A stretch of DNA of 64,000 nt from Brachynemurus nebulosus (lineage: Eukaryota; Arthropoda; Insecta; Neuroptera; Myrmeleontidae). The stretch lies in the NCBI GenBank assembly GCA_035578155.1, contig JAPWDM010000023.1, positions 2,666,001 through 2,730,000 on the forward strand, read 5' to 3'. How positions within the stretch are numbered: the first letter of the stretch is position 1; each line of letters starts with the position of its first letter. The notes below the pieces were generated by a model, which ran no database searches, had not been told where the DNA came from, and worked only from the letters and a program-made list of their open reading frames with translations. A program made the translations under genes and the position numbers. This document shows, piece after piece, positions 42,062 through 52,085 of the stretch.

Positions 42062-44049
42062 TATCATTACCAGCTCGTTGAATAATATACTATTTTTTAT
42101 CAATAAATATTATTCTTCAAAATTTTTAATCCAAATTGCAAAGAACCCACCAATAATACGACGTCTCTACTGGTAAAAAAGAGAAAATATAAATGAAAGT
42201 GTCTATTTTTGAAAATTTCCAGAATTGGGTATTTGACTGATGTAGCAATTGATAGTAAAATATAGTGAATAACACAGCGTATGATTCAAGGATAATGATT
42301 AACTATTTATATTAATTTAAAAAAAATATATAAATATTTTATTTTTCTAAAAAAAATTACGAATTTGGAATTAGCGGCTGAAATGGTTAAAAAGATTTAT
42401 TTGGGCTTGTGATGTCACAGCAAGAAAGCATTGTAATATTTCAAAAAGATACTTATAAAAAAGACACTCACATTTTAGTTTTTACATTTTTAAATTTTAC
42501 CGAACAAAATTTGGGATTCAAAGCAAAGAGGTTTGCTAGCAGAAACGAATCTATTATTCCATTTTATTATTCCATTGTTATTAAATTAAAAATCAGGCAA
42601 TATGTAATAGATGACAAATCAACAGAAAATATATATAAAATAATTTAATGCCATGGATACGACATTAATGAAGGTGGAGCTTATTTTCAAAAGCAATTTC
42701 TAACAAAATGTAATTTTCCAGTAAAATGAGATCTTCTATATCTAACACCGCCAAAATTTTTACGGATTTTTTACCAGTGAATAACAAAGTTGGGATGTTA
42801 TAAAGAAGAACCTCAGACAGTATAAAAATCGAATTCAAGTTAATCCCCTTAAAAATGGGTTCTCAAAAAAAAAAATTCGTTTTGAAAATAAAATTTTAAC
42901 TTATTTTATTTTTAAAAAAAAAAAAAAATTACAAAAAAGTAATAAATTCATCGCCTAAAATGAAAATAAAAATGAATAATATTTCGAAAAAATTTTTAAT
43001 TTTGTCACCATATTCATTATGGATTTTCACAAAGTAAAATTAATTATGTGAATAATATCCATTTTTTTCCACGCAATTAGTATTACGTTTTATTTTAACC
43101 CTGCAGTTTTCCTCAATGCAAGCTCCCCTTGCCACCTTTTTTTCATCTTCGACTTGATTTTAGTAATTTTTTTTGTTTGTTATTGCTTTCTAAAAATTAT
43201 TTGTAAAAGTTAAATTTTAAAAATTCTTTTAACCTCTATCATATAAATAAAGTTATCTTACTTTGTTTGAAAATGGACTTTTAAGCTTGAAACAATTGTC
43301 ACAATTAAAAAATAAACGTGATTTTTTTGCTTTATTATTTAAAATATGCAATAGCAGTAGGTAATTAAGGAATTAAAGATATTTCAGTTTAAAAAAATGT
43401 TTTCAAAATGCAATTTCTAAATTTTATTTTCATTCAGATATTTTTTTTTTTTTTTTTTTTTTTTTGAAAATAAACTTAGAATTTGATATCCTTTTTCGGT
43501 ACTTTGTAATTAGTTTTGGAAAAAAATTCCGTTTAGAATAACGATTTTCTAAATCAAGTTTATAATTCTATATTAATCTAAAAATCAGTTTTTTCTTAGA
43601 AATTGTTTTTTGAAAATAAACTCCTCATACTTACTATACCTACTACATAATTATAATAATATAAAAAGCGAACTGACACGTGGCCAAGTGTTTTCGCACC
43701 AAAATTCAATTAAATAAAAAAAAAATACTTTTTTTTCCTTTAAATCGTTTTTTTTTTAACAAAAATCAATTACTGTGATTATATTTAAGTCATTTGGAAT
43801 ATTTTAAAACCCTCTTTCGAAATTTGTCAAATACCCAATTGTCATGAAATTTGATTTTCTAATTGGTCAATCTACAGAGTGTGTTAAAAATTACAATGTG
43901 TAACCAATCTATACATATAATAAAACTGTAACGAGACCATTTCTGTACATGGAATATTATTTGAAAATTGTAGCTACTGCTACTGTAAATACTCGTAGTT
44001 ATCGATGTAGATATCAAAACAGCGATTTTTAACATTTTTATCTGCCGGT
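42062..44049. other. AT-rich intergenic region
   Basis: No gene supported. A 78-codon frame from ATG 42412 has no certain motif. A 27-base T-run lies at 43440-43466. Confidence 0.35.
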
Positions 44050-44480
44050 CTGTTTGTTCACACATCACGCAGAAATTACTAAACAGATTTTAATGAAATT
44101 TTGTGTGATGATAACTTATTACCTGGGTCAACATCTAAGATACTTTTTACTCCGGGAAAATGTCTCATTCCCACGGGAAAATAGAAAAACCACTTTGAGC
44201 ATGTGCACACATTACGCAAAAACTATTGAAGGAATTTTTAGGAAATTTGGTGTGGTGATAACTTATTACCTAGCTCAACATCTAAGATACCTTTTACTCC
44301 GGCAAAATGTCTTATTCCCACGGGAAAATAGAAAAGCCATTTTGAGCATGTGCACACATTAAGCAAAAACTACTGAATGAATTTTTATGAAATTTGGTGT
44401 GGTGATCAGTTATTACCTAGGTTATCATCTAAGATACCTTTTACTCGGGGAAAATATTTCATTCCTACGGTGCCTTTGCC
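44050..44480 (+). repeat. Dispersed repeat family A, three tandem 147-bp units
   Basis: 'ataacttattacct' recurs at 44111, 44258 and 44405 (as 'atcagttattacct'), exactly 147 bp apart. Each unit carries 'catctaagatac.ttttactc', 'cccacgggaaaatagaaaa' and 'gagcatgtgcacacatta'. A single inverted copy lies at 17740-17930. The frame running through the units (44054-44362) is open by chance of the repeat and is not regarded as a gene. Confidence 0.85.
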
Positions 44481-45502
44481 TAAGGTGGGTACACGATATA
44501 TATTAAACTCAAATAAATCGGGTCAGTAATTTCGTAAAAAAAAATTTTTTTCAAAAATTTTTGTCTCTTTGTGTATTCGTAAACTATTAGCCTCTGAGGG
44601 TTGAAATTTGGCAGGAATGCATCTGGTGCTAAGAAGTATTATTTCCTATAAAAACAATCAATTTTGCGTCAAGGGCCGTTTCCCTATCTTATCCGGCTAT
44701 GCCCTTTGTAACTTAAATAAAATACTGTTCTCATTTTGTATTGTATTAAATTTTTTGCCTACAAATTAGATTTTGACATTTGCGCACGTAGGCAAAGTGT
44801 TGAGTAGATAGCTATAACCTTTATTACATAATTATAAATTTATATTTAGAAAAAAATTAGGTTAACCCAATTTTATGTTAAGTTTGTATTATTTACTTGT
44901 TTTTCTAATAATAAATATTTTAAAAAATACAGTTTTGCATTTTATGTACAGCCCTATTTAGTTTATTTGAATTAAGAAGAATGTTTTATGTGCTTTCTCC
45001 TTTTAAATTAAAAAGATTTTTGCATAAAGATTTCTTCTTGATTTAAACTGCAGCCCTTAAAGGTAATTATTCAGATTACTGCTCAATTTTAAGTGAAAAC
45101 TTTATAAACTACTATTCGTAATTCTAAGGTGAATTTCTTTACTATTTTATAAAGATTTCCTTCTTGGATAAAAACCATAGAGAAATCTTTATGATTTCTT
45201 GCTGTATTAGGTAAATTTTTTTCTCTGTGTATATAAAAAAGTTTACCTATTATTAAAAAATTGTGATCTCGATTTAAAAAAAAAAAAGTTGATCACTGCA
45301 ATAATTTAAATAGTACTTATAATACCCAATAATATTAGGCTGTACAATATTTTTGTATCCCAAAACGAAGTTAATTGTATATATTTATATAGAGATAGTA
45401 ATAGACAATAATTCGGGGACAAAAAATAAATGAAGGAAAATTTATTTATTTAATTATTTTCATTGTATTTGGTGTATTTCCAAATAGAAAATTCACTTAA
45501 AA
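44481..45502. other. AT-rich intergenic region
   Basis: A repeat-like 'gcctctgagggttgaaatttggcaggaatgc' block near 44590 could be the tail of family A. Nothing else is supported. Confidence 0.35.
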
Positions 45503-46480
45503 AATAAATACCCCAGCATCTGCATAACATAGTGAATTTCCAAAGACTGGACACTGGCGGATCTCATATAACAATTTATATCCATCTAAAATAGTTTAGC
45601 TCTCTAACGGTGAAAAAATTTTCAAAATCGATTGAGTAGTTAATTTTTGGCGCTTCTGGGTCCCCCGGACCCTGGCAGATATCTTACAACATAACTTATA
45701 TGAGTCATTTCACATCACGTTAGGCTGACCTTGAAATTCGATGTTAGCGATTTCAACGAAATTCACAGATTATAATCTACTGGTTGATAGTAATCGATTG
45801 CCAGACCAATTCTTTCCCTGAGCGTTTTCTCTTTTTATGCCGGGCTGTCTAAAAATTGCAAAAAAATTAGAAAAAAATTCAAAATTTTTGTATTGATTCC
45901 ATTTTTTTAAATTTTTTAGTAGTAAAAACTATCCGATTCACTTGAAATTAATACTGCAGCTTAAGCATGGATGTAGCTAACGAGTGGTGAGGGAGAAATT
46001 CCGAAATCGTTTATACCGGGTGTTTCAGAACTAGTCACACCTGACCATATTTATGTTCAATTATCTCAAATCCGTATCCAGCGATTTCGTTTAAACTTTG
46101 TACGTGTCTTATACAAGAATGGCACTACACGGGATATACAAGAATGGTACTACCCGTACTACACATATTACGGGATAAAAACCAATTACAGTTTTAAATC
46201 AATTTTTTATCTAAGCCAAAGTTGTGAATACTTATTTTTATATTTTTGTGTTACATCATAACTTTTATATCAGTAATATTGGCTGGGTAATTCTCAGGGA
46301 AAAAATTGAGGTGGCAATCAATTACTACCAACCAGTAGATTATAATCTGTGAATTTCGTTGAAATCGCTGACATCGAATTTCAATTTCAGCCTAATTTGA
46401 TGTGAAATGACTTATATCCTTTTAAAATAGTTTAGCTCTCTAACAGGAACAAATTTTTAACATCGGTGATGACGTGTTCT
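45503..46480 (+). repeat. Dispersed repeat family B, copy 3, split by a later insertion
   Basis: The left part 45503-45702 has 'cccagcatctgcataacatagtgaatttcc' and 'ggcggatctcatata'. The right part 46413-46480 resumes with 'tatatccttttaaaatagtttagctctctaacagg'. The foldback element 45703-46412 interrupts it. Compare copies at 18405 and 19311. Confidence 0.65.
45703..46412. mobile_element. 710-bp foldback MITE with AG...CT ends
   Basis: Ends AGTCATTTCACATCA and TGATGTGAAATGACT open inverted arms of about 110 bp, including 'cgaaattcacagattataatctactggttg' and its inverse. The six bases before (TATATG) and after (TATATC) differ at one position, suggesting a 6-bp duplication. It sits inside a family B repeat, which gives an independent view of the insertion borders. 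The terminal dinucleotides and duplication size are the same as those of the palindromic element starting 107 bp downstream. No gene inside. Confidence 0.65.
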
Positions 46481-46512
46481 TGAAAAGTTAGTTAATTTTT
46501 ATTTTGAAAAAT

Positions 46513-46518
46513 GAAACA
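46513..46518. repeat. Target-site duplication, left (GAAACA)
   Basis: Six bases directly before the element's first AG, identical and in direct orientation to 56808-56813. Confidence 0.85.
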
Positions 46519-46674
46519 AGTAGTAGGAATATGGGCATTCGGAGCCCACCTTCCCACCTGCGGACTTTTTGAGCGACCTCGGCAGGAGGCAAAACTACCG
46601 AAGCGGTTCTAGAAGCCTCCGGCGGTGGGTGGAGCAAAAATTTGGTCTCCAACCTAACGATATCTAGTGAAATT

Positions 46675-46765
46675 TTTTTCTAACCTAACAGAACCCTTGA
46701 CCTAACCTAACGAAACCTAAGCGAACTTAGCTTAACCTAACAAAAGTTTTTTTCTAACCTAAGAA
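46675..46765. repeat. Degenerate CCTAA-rich run, left arm
   Basis: Eight or so CCTAA/CTTAG words ('cctaacctaacgaaacctaagc') resemble a decayed insect telomeric TTAGG repeat. The mirrored run is at 56561-56651. Telomere origin is only one possibility; it may be a subterminal protein-binding repeat. Confidence 0.6.
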
Positions 46766-46782
46766 CTGAAAAATTCCCTAAC

Positions 46783-46870
46783 AGATGGCGCAGCCACCTT
46801 CGAGCCCTGTGAATTCGCTACTAGATGGCGCAGCCACCTTCGAGCCTGTGAATTCGCTACTAGATGGCGT
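46783..46870. repeat. Subterminal direct repeats, left arm
   Basis: Units with 'cagatggcgcagccaccttcg' and 'tgtgaattcgctactagatgg' are repeated two to three times. The mirrored set lies at 56456-56543. Confidence 0.75.
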
Positions 46871-46989
46871 TGCTAGTCTGGATTCCTGTGTGTAAGTTTG
46901 AAAAATTGTCAATAGATTGCATCGAAAACCTTTTTGATAGTTAAACTTACCATTAAAAGATGGCCTTGCTTTCATAATTTTATAATATT

Positions 46990-47286
46990 TTTATCTGAAA
47001 ACAGGCTTAAACTGTCAGCTGACGTCACTAAAGGTAAACTGATATCAAATAGCGAAGATTTCTCTCTAATATGCAAAAATGAATTTTATCATATGATTGT
47101 ATATTTTTATCTGAAAACAGGTTTAAACTTGTATAAATTGCCAGCTGACGTCACTAAAGGTAAACTGATATCAAATAGCGAAGATTTCTGTCTAATATGC
47201 GAAAATGAAGCAGCAGGTTTTAACCTGTATGGCTACATAAAGTGTGACAGCTGACGTCACCATACTATTTTTTCTGCTATAAAAAG
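46990..47286 (+). promoter_or_regulatory. Promoter of the 129-aa gene, left arm: three E-box/CRE sites, TATA
   Basis: CAGCTGACGTCAC, an E-box fused to a perfect cAMP-response octamer TGACGTCA, occurs three times (octamers at 47020-47027, 47146-47153, 47252-47259). The first two are parts of a longer duplicated block with 'ggtaaactgatatcaaatagcgaagattt'. TATAAAAAG follows at 47278-47286, and the initiator TCAGTT lies at 47304-47309, its A 28 bp after the TATA start. This is a textbook arthropod core promoter. Confidence 0.8.
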
Positions 47287-47402
47287 GACGCGACAGAATT
47301 TCATCAGTTACAATTTTGTTCGAAACTTTAGTGAAAAAAACATTAAACCTTATTGTTGTGAATTTTCAATTGTTGTGTGTTAAGAGTTAATTGTTGCCAA
47401 CA

Positions 47403-47792
47403 ATGGAATCCATTACTGCTGGTGCTTCATCTGGAAACAGAGACTTAATTCAAAAAATGGCTGGAAATTTTGTGGATGAATTGAATCATCTTGGCGCTGT
47501 TAAACGATGGATTAAACTTTCTGATATGGAAATTGGAAAAGTATATAAAATAATGGGAGCCAGTCAACTACCATCGAAATTCGATTCATCGAAAATGAAG
47601 ACAATATTGGAATTGGAAATTGGATACATTTCGTTACCAGCGAGATTTGACAATTTGAGCGAGCAGATGCTGGCATGGTTGCAAAGCAATCCAAAACTTG
47701 GTATTATGAATAATGGACCCATTGGACTAACTCATAAATTGCAATTTAAAACGTTGGATCTTCTTGAAATCGTGGAGGATGCTGAATGGTGA
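47403..47792 (+). CDS. Unknown 129-aa protein of the palindromic element, left copy
   Basis: The start ATG at 47403 has a good context (CAACAATGG) and follows a strong TATA/initiator promoter by about 97 bases. The protein begins MESITAGASSGNRDLIQKMA. A helical N-terminal third is followed by an alternating pattern that suggests beta strands (YKIMGAS, KTILELEIGYISLPARF), then a Leu-rich segment and an acidic tail. No membrane segment or catalytic signature is seen. The pattern 'Y-x-I...x-LEL...LPxRF' reminds me of small OB-fold-like proteins carried by arthropod virus-like elements, but I cannot name a family. AATAAA at 47883-47888 follows the stop by 91 bp. An identical copy lies inverted at 55534-55923. 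Convergent with the zinc-finger gene of the same arm. Confidence 0.8.
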   Translation: MESITAGASSGNRDLIQKMAGNFVDELNHLGAVKRWIKLSDMEIGKVYKIMGASQLPSKFDSSKMKTILELEIGYISLPARFDNLSEQMLAWLQSNPKLGIMNNGPIGLTHKLQFKTLDLLEIVEDAEW

Positions 47793-47799
47793 ATTTTGT

Positions 47800-50105
47800 A
47801 ATTTATTCTCTTCAAAATGTATTATTTAATTGTACTATGTATTTTAAAAATTTCAATATTGTATCAATTTTTATATATATTTAATAAAAAAAATTATAAA
47901 AAAAACAAAAAAACAAAAAAAAAAACAAAACAAAAAAACAAAAAAAAATTTCGATTTTTTTTCAATACCCATCGCTAGACATTGATTTATATTCTAGTTT
48001 TGATTATGCCAGATTAATAAATAAACATTATTTGGTGTTTAATAAAAAATTTAAAAAATCGATTTTTCAATTCAGGTCTCGTCTCTAAATCACAATTTTT
48101 GAACTAAGTATAAATCAATAATACATATGAGTAATATTTGATATGCATCGTATTATTAGGTTTTATGGTGAATAATTATAAAACAAAAAAAGATTTAATA
48201 TCCCCTGAAAACGAAAAATTTAATTTTTCACATGCTTAATAAAAATTATTTTTCAAGTTTAATAAAAATTATTCTTTATAAAATTGTCTATCAAATATTA
48301 GCCTTGCACATACATATAAGAAATGCTGATTTGCTAAAATATAAATCTTGGAATGTGGATACATAATGTTATAAAAGTCCAATACGTTCATACATATGTA
48401 TATATGAATATTACATTGTAATACAGGTATTCGCTATATCTATATGAATCGTGTTTAAAAGCCAAATTTATTTTCCTGAATTTTTTAAAATATATATATA
48501 TAGTAATATAATATTTCGCATATATACAGTACTCTGTTAAAAGTACGGGTTTCTACACCGTAAAAACATATATTTTACAATATCAATATATTGTAAAAAA
48601 TCATATTTCTTAATATTTTTAAAACTGAATATGTAATATCAAGAATTTAAAACAGTTTTGAAACATTAATTTCTCCTCATAATATTTTTTTAGTCTTAAA
48701 TTAATAGCACAATGTTCCATATATTTTAAGAAAATTTTTCTTTTAATATTTTATAACTTATCTAAAAAATTTATAGCTATTTTTTATCCAAAAATTTATT
48801 ACTTGCTATTGTTAAAAAATTAGTTAAATATATCTATAGGTATTAAGTGACCCCTAGTTTTGTGAAAGACGGTAGTAAGAGCAATTCATCTTAAATACGA
48901 AATTATTTTATCAATGCTAAATAAGCGTTTTTTTTCTCATATTATCATACTCCAATATATTGTATATTATTATAATTTATAAAAATGTGTTTTATTTATT
49001 AAAAAATTTAGCAAAATTTTAAATATTATCACGTCAAAATAATATTCAGAAGTCAATAAAAGACAATAGCAGTAAATTTATTAAGATAACTATAAATAAA
49101 TATTAATCTAATGTTGAAATATTTATTAACAAATAGTACTGCTTAGTAGAAAATTAGGTACCTATTGTTTTGTTTTCAAATTTACCTTTTTGCAATTAAA
49201 GAAAATTTTAGTAACTATCGATACCTATATAAAACGATACCCATAAAAGACAAGCATGCTCTGATCTCAACAATTTTTTCCCATGTTAAATTTGTATGTT
49301 CTTACTTCGCTGAAACTTATTATGTTTATATATTCCCCCAATATTTTCTACCATAAACAATAGTTATAGCAAGCTAGGTATGTATTGAATAAGTATTTTT
49401 TGTTTGTTAATTTATTGATGATAGAGAAAAAAAATTTATGATTTTATAGACAGTGAAATACATTTAAACTATTTTTTGCAGTTTAATTTTGTAAAAACAC
49501 CTAAAAATTATCAGTCACAGACAAATATTTCTAAGCAAACGAATTGAAAATGTAGTTTTATATCATAAGAATAAATGCGTATATATAGGGTGGACAGTAA
49601 ATAACTCTCATAATTTTTAAAGAGCGGATGAAAACTTTAATTTTGGATTACGAAATTTTATTTTTTTTTCCGGAGTTAAGCTGCATTCAATTAATTAACC
49701 CTTTCCTGCACAGCAGTTTTAGATCATTACTGTGCAAACGATACTTCAAATTAGCAAATCATTAATAACATGGGTAAATACTTATTAGCAAGAATTACAT
49801 AGCTTACACATATGTTCTATCGCACCAGAATGTTAATAGGACAATGCGATTTAATTGCCTATATTCAGGAGCAAGAAAAAACATTACCTATTTTAATAAC
49901 TTAGAAAATACACATTACATAGTTCGTTGTAAGAACAATCATTTCGGTGATCTTTTTTTTTTTTTTTAACGAATTACTAAATTTGCTTAAGGACTATGGT
50001 ATGTAAGAAATAACAACACTCACATAATTTTAAAATAATTAACATATAGCTATTGGAAAAGTTACAAAAATTTTTTAACAACTTATTAAATGCTGATAGC
50101 TTATT
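47800..50105. other. AT-rich region between the convergent genes, left arm
   Basis: Contains the 129-aa gene's poly(A) signal, an A/C-rich run (47889-47950) and no supported gene. A 63-codon frame at 49165-49356 is preserved in both arms only because the arms are identical. The mirrored region is 53221-55526. Confidence 0.5.
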
Positions 50106-51239
50106 TTAATATCTCCTATAGGGCCTTAAGTATAACCCTTCACCCGAAATTTTTTCATCACCATCGTTGGCGACTGTATTCTCGTCATCATCAGCTTCTC
50201 CTTCGCTCGCAGTATCTTCGCTATCGCTAGTAGATGTTTTTTCATCATCATTGAATACATATTTTAACACTGGTTCAATAATATCATGCTTTTCCAATTC
50301 CCTGGTTATTGAGATAATCCGCTTTCCAATGTCACTTTCCTTTAAATTATTAAAATGGCTTCGTTTTTTCTCGTTTTCGATATAATCCGCGAAGCTGGGA
50401 TTTATAATATGACTCCTTTCCATTAAATTGCACACAGTATTAACCATTTCTTCTCCAATTTGCGTCTGAGTCGCTAAACTTCTTAGTTCATCAACTAAAT
50501 GGTTCGGGTCATCAAAATATTCTTCTCCATCAACAGGTTTCGAATGGCCATTATGAAGGTTAGTATTTTCATCATCATATTTGAAACGTTTAGCTTCTCC
50601 ATTTATTGAATTAGATGTTGAAGGTTGGTCCTTTTCTTCCGAATTTTTATCTTCTTGTTCTTCATCCTTTGCGCATGCGTTCTGAAGCTCTTTGACCATT
50701 AATATGTCTAGAGCAGTTTGTAAGAGACCAGCTATCTTTGGAGTAAAACTTGTTTCTTTGTAGTTATCAGGCGATGGTAAATGCTTTTGTTCATCAGATC
50801 GATTATCTTCGACATTTACCGATTGTAGAATATTATGCGAGTTTTTTAAAGCGTGGAATTTACTTCTGATTGCTTCTGCTGCAGCCATCATACTTTCATC
50901 AAAAGTATTCAAGTTTCTTTTAGATAGATCTGTATCATTTTCGTGTTGATTTTGAAATACTGGTGCTTTATCTTCCTTTTCTTCATTTCTTGCTTCAAAA
51001 CTATATTCGGTTTCATTATCATCATTTTCATCATTAGATTTTGACGATTCACTTTGTCTCCTGTTCTCCGCGCTGTTCACTTGTGTCCCATTATTTACCG
51101 TGGTATATTCAAACTGATTATTTGCGATCTGGTCATTATTGTTTGTTTCATGTTCCTGAGTATGCACTCTTCTTTTCATATGACGTAAAAGAGAACTTCT
51201 CCGCGAAAATGTCTTGTCACAACGTATACAGTTAAACAT
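50106..51239 (-). CDS. C2H2 zinc-finger acidic protein of the palindromic element, left (intact) copy
   Basis: A 377-residue protein from ATG 51239. Residues 4-26 form one zinc finger (C4-x2-C7-x12-H20-x5-H26) in FNCIRCDKTFSRR. Residues 30-110 are rich in Asn, Glu and Ser. The middle (about 120-190) is helical with DESMMAAAEAIRSKF and ALDILMVKEL. Residues 245-330 form a second helical block (HLVDELRSLATQ; IGKRIISITRELE). An acidic Ser/Asp/Glu stretch precedes the C-terminal GLYLRPYRRY. No signal peptide or membrane segment. A single finger plus acidic regions suggests a nuclear DNA-binding or regulatory protein; the function is not known. Promoter at 51275-51310. The right-arm copy is frameshifted, so only this copy encodes full length. 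Confidence 0.82.
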   Translation of the reverse strand: MFNCIRCDKTFSRRSSLLRHMKRRVHTQEHETNNNDQIANNQFEYTTVNNGTQVNSAENRRQSESSKSNDENDDNETEYSFEARNEEKEDKAPVFQNQHENDTDLSKRNLNTFDESMMAAAEAIRSKFHALKNSHNILQSVNVEDNRSDEQKHLPSPDNYKETSFTPKIAGLLQTALDILMVKELQNACAKDEEQEDKNSEEKDQPSTSNSINGEAKRFKYDDENTNLHNGHSKPVDGEEYFDDPNHLVDELRSLATQTQIGEEMVNTVCNLMERSHIINPSFADYIENEKKRSHFNNLKESDIGKRIISITRELEKHDIIEPVLKYVFNDDEKTSTSDSEDTASEGEADDDENTVANDGDEKISGEGLYLRPYRRY

Positions 51240-51274
51240 TTTGATAGATGTGAAGAGTTCGATTTATAACATAA

Positions 51275-51310
51275 CACTGATTAGTTTTTATATCGACATG
51301 ATCTTATATA
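51275..51310 (-). promoter_or_regulatory. Core promoter of the zinc-finger gene, left arm
   Basis: Minus-strand TATATAAG (51310-51303) and initiator TCAGTG (51280-51275); the initiator A lies 32 bp after the first T of the TATA box. A second TATAAAAA lies between them. The start codon follows about 39 bp later. Confidence 0.7.
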
Positions 51311-51344
51311 GTACAACCAGAGCAGAATTGACGTAAAGTAATGA

Positions 51345-51748
51345 CACCAAAATGCACCAAAGGTGCACCAAATGACACCAAACTGCACCAAAGGTGCACC
51401 AAATGACACCAAACTGCACCAAATGACACCAAACTGCACCAAAGGTGCACCAAATGACACCAAACTGCACCAAAGGTGCACCAAATGACACCAAACTGCA
51501 CCAAATGACACCAAAATGCATCAAAGGTGCACCAAATGACACCAAACTGCACCAAAGTTGCACCAAATGACACCAAACTGCACCAAAGGTGCACCAAATG
51601 ACACCAAACTGCACCAAAGGTGCACCAAATGGCACCAAACTGCACCAAATGACACCAAAATGCACCAAAGTTGCACCAAATGACACCAAACTGCACCAAA
51701 GTTGCACCAAATGACACCAAACTGCACCAAATGACACCAAAATGCACC
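51345..51748. repeat. Central repeat array, left half
   Basis: Alternating 20-bp units GCACCAAATGACACCAAACT and 31-bp units that add GCACCAAAGGTGC, itself a small hairpin (GCACC-AAA-GGTGC). The orientation switches at about 51748. The left half is about 404 bp, the right about 232 bp, so copy number has drifted. Open frames across the array in all directions are repeat artefacts. Confidence 0.9.
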
Positions 51749-51980
51749 TTTGGAGCAGTTTGGTGTCAATTGGTGCAGTTTGGTGTCATTTGGTGCACCT
51801 TTGATGCATTTTGGTGTCATTTGGTGCAGTTTGGTGTCATTTGGTGCACCTTTGGTGCAGTTTGGTGTCATTTGGTGCACCTTTGGTGCAGTTTGGTGTC
51901 ATTTGGTGCAGTTTGGTGTCATTTGGTGCACCTTTGGTGCAGTTTGGTGTCATTTGGTGCACCTTTGGTGCATTTTGGTG
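51749..51980. repeat. Central repeat array, right half (inverse orientation)
   Basis: Same units as the left half in reverse complement (TTTGGTGTCATTTGGTGCA). The junction 'tgcacctttggagcagtttgg' is the turn of the palindrome. About 170 bp shorter than the left half. Confidence 0.9.
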
Positions 51981-52014
51981 TCATTACTTTACGTCAATTC
52001 TGCTCTGGTTGTAC

Positions 52015-52050
52015 TATATAAGATCATGTCGATATAAAAACTAATCAGTG
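52015..52050 (+). promoter_or_regulatory. Core promoter of the zinc-finger gene, right arm
   Basis: TATATAAG at 52015-52022 and TCAGTG at 52045-52050, a mirror of the left arm. The two zinc-finger genes are thus divergently transcribed from either side of the central array. Confidence 0.7.
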
Positions 52051-52085
52051 TTATGTTATAAATCGAACTCTTCACATCTATCAAA

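Noticed and set aside
42412..42648. 78-codon frame with weak similarity in pattern to a LINE ORF1 segment
   Set aside because: The resemblance is too short and lacks the following zinc knuckles; cannot be supported.
44054..44362. 102-codon frame
   Set aside because: Runs through the 147-bp tandem repeat units and reflects the repeat period being divisible by three.
46934..47254. 106-codon frame upstream of the 129-aa gene
   Set aside because: Needs a TTG start and covers the duplicated promoter block; better explained as regulatory repeats.
51281..52044. Several long open frames on both strands rich in Trp, Cys, Val and Phe
   Set aside because: They translate the central tandem array in all frames and directions; repeat artefacts without start context or composition of a protein.
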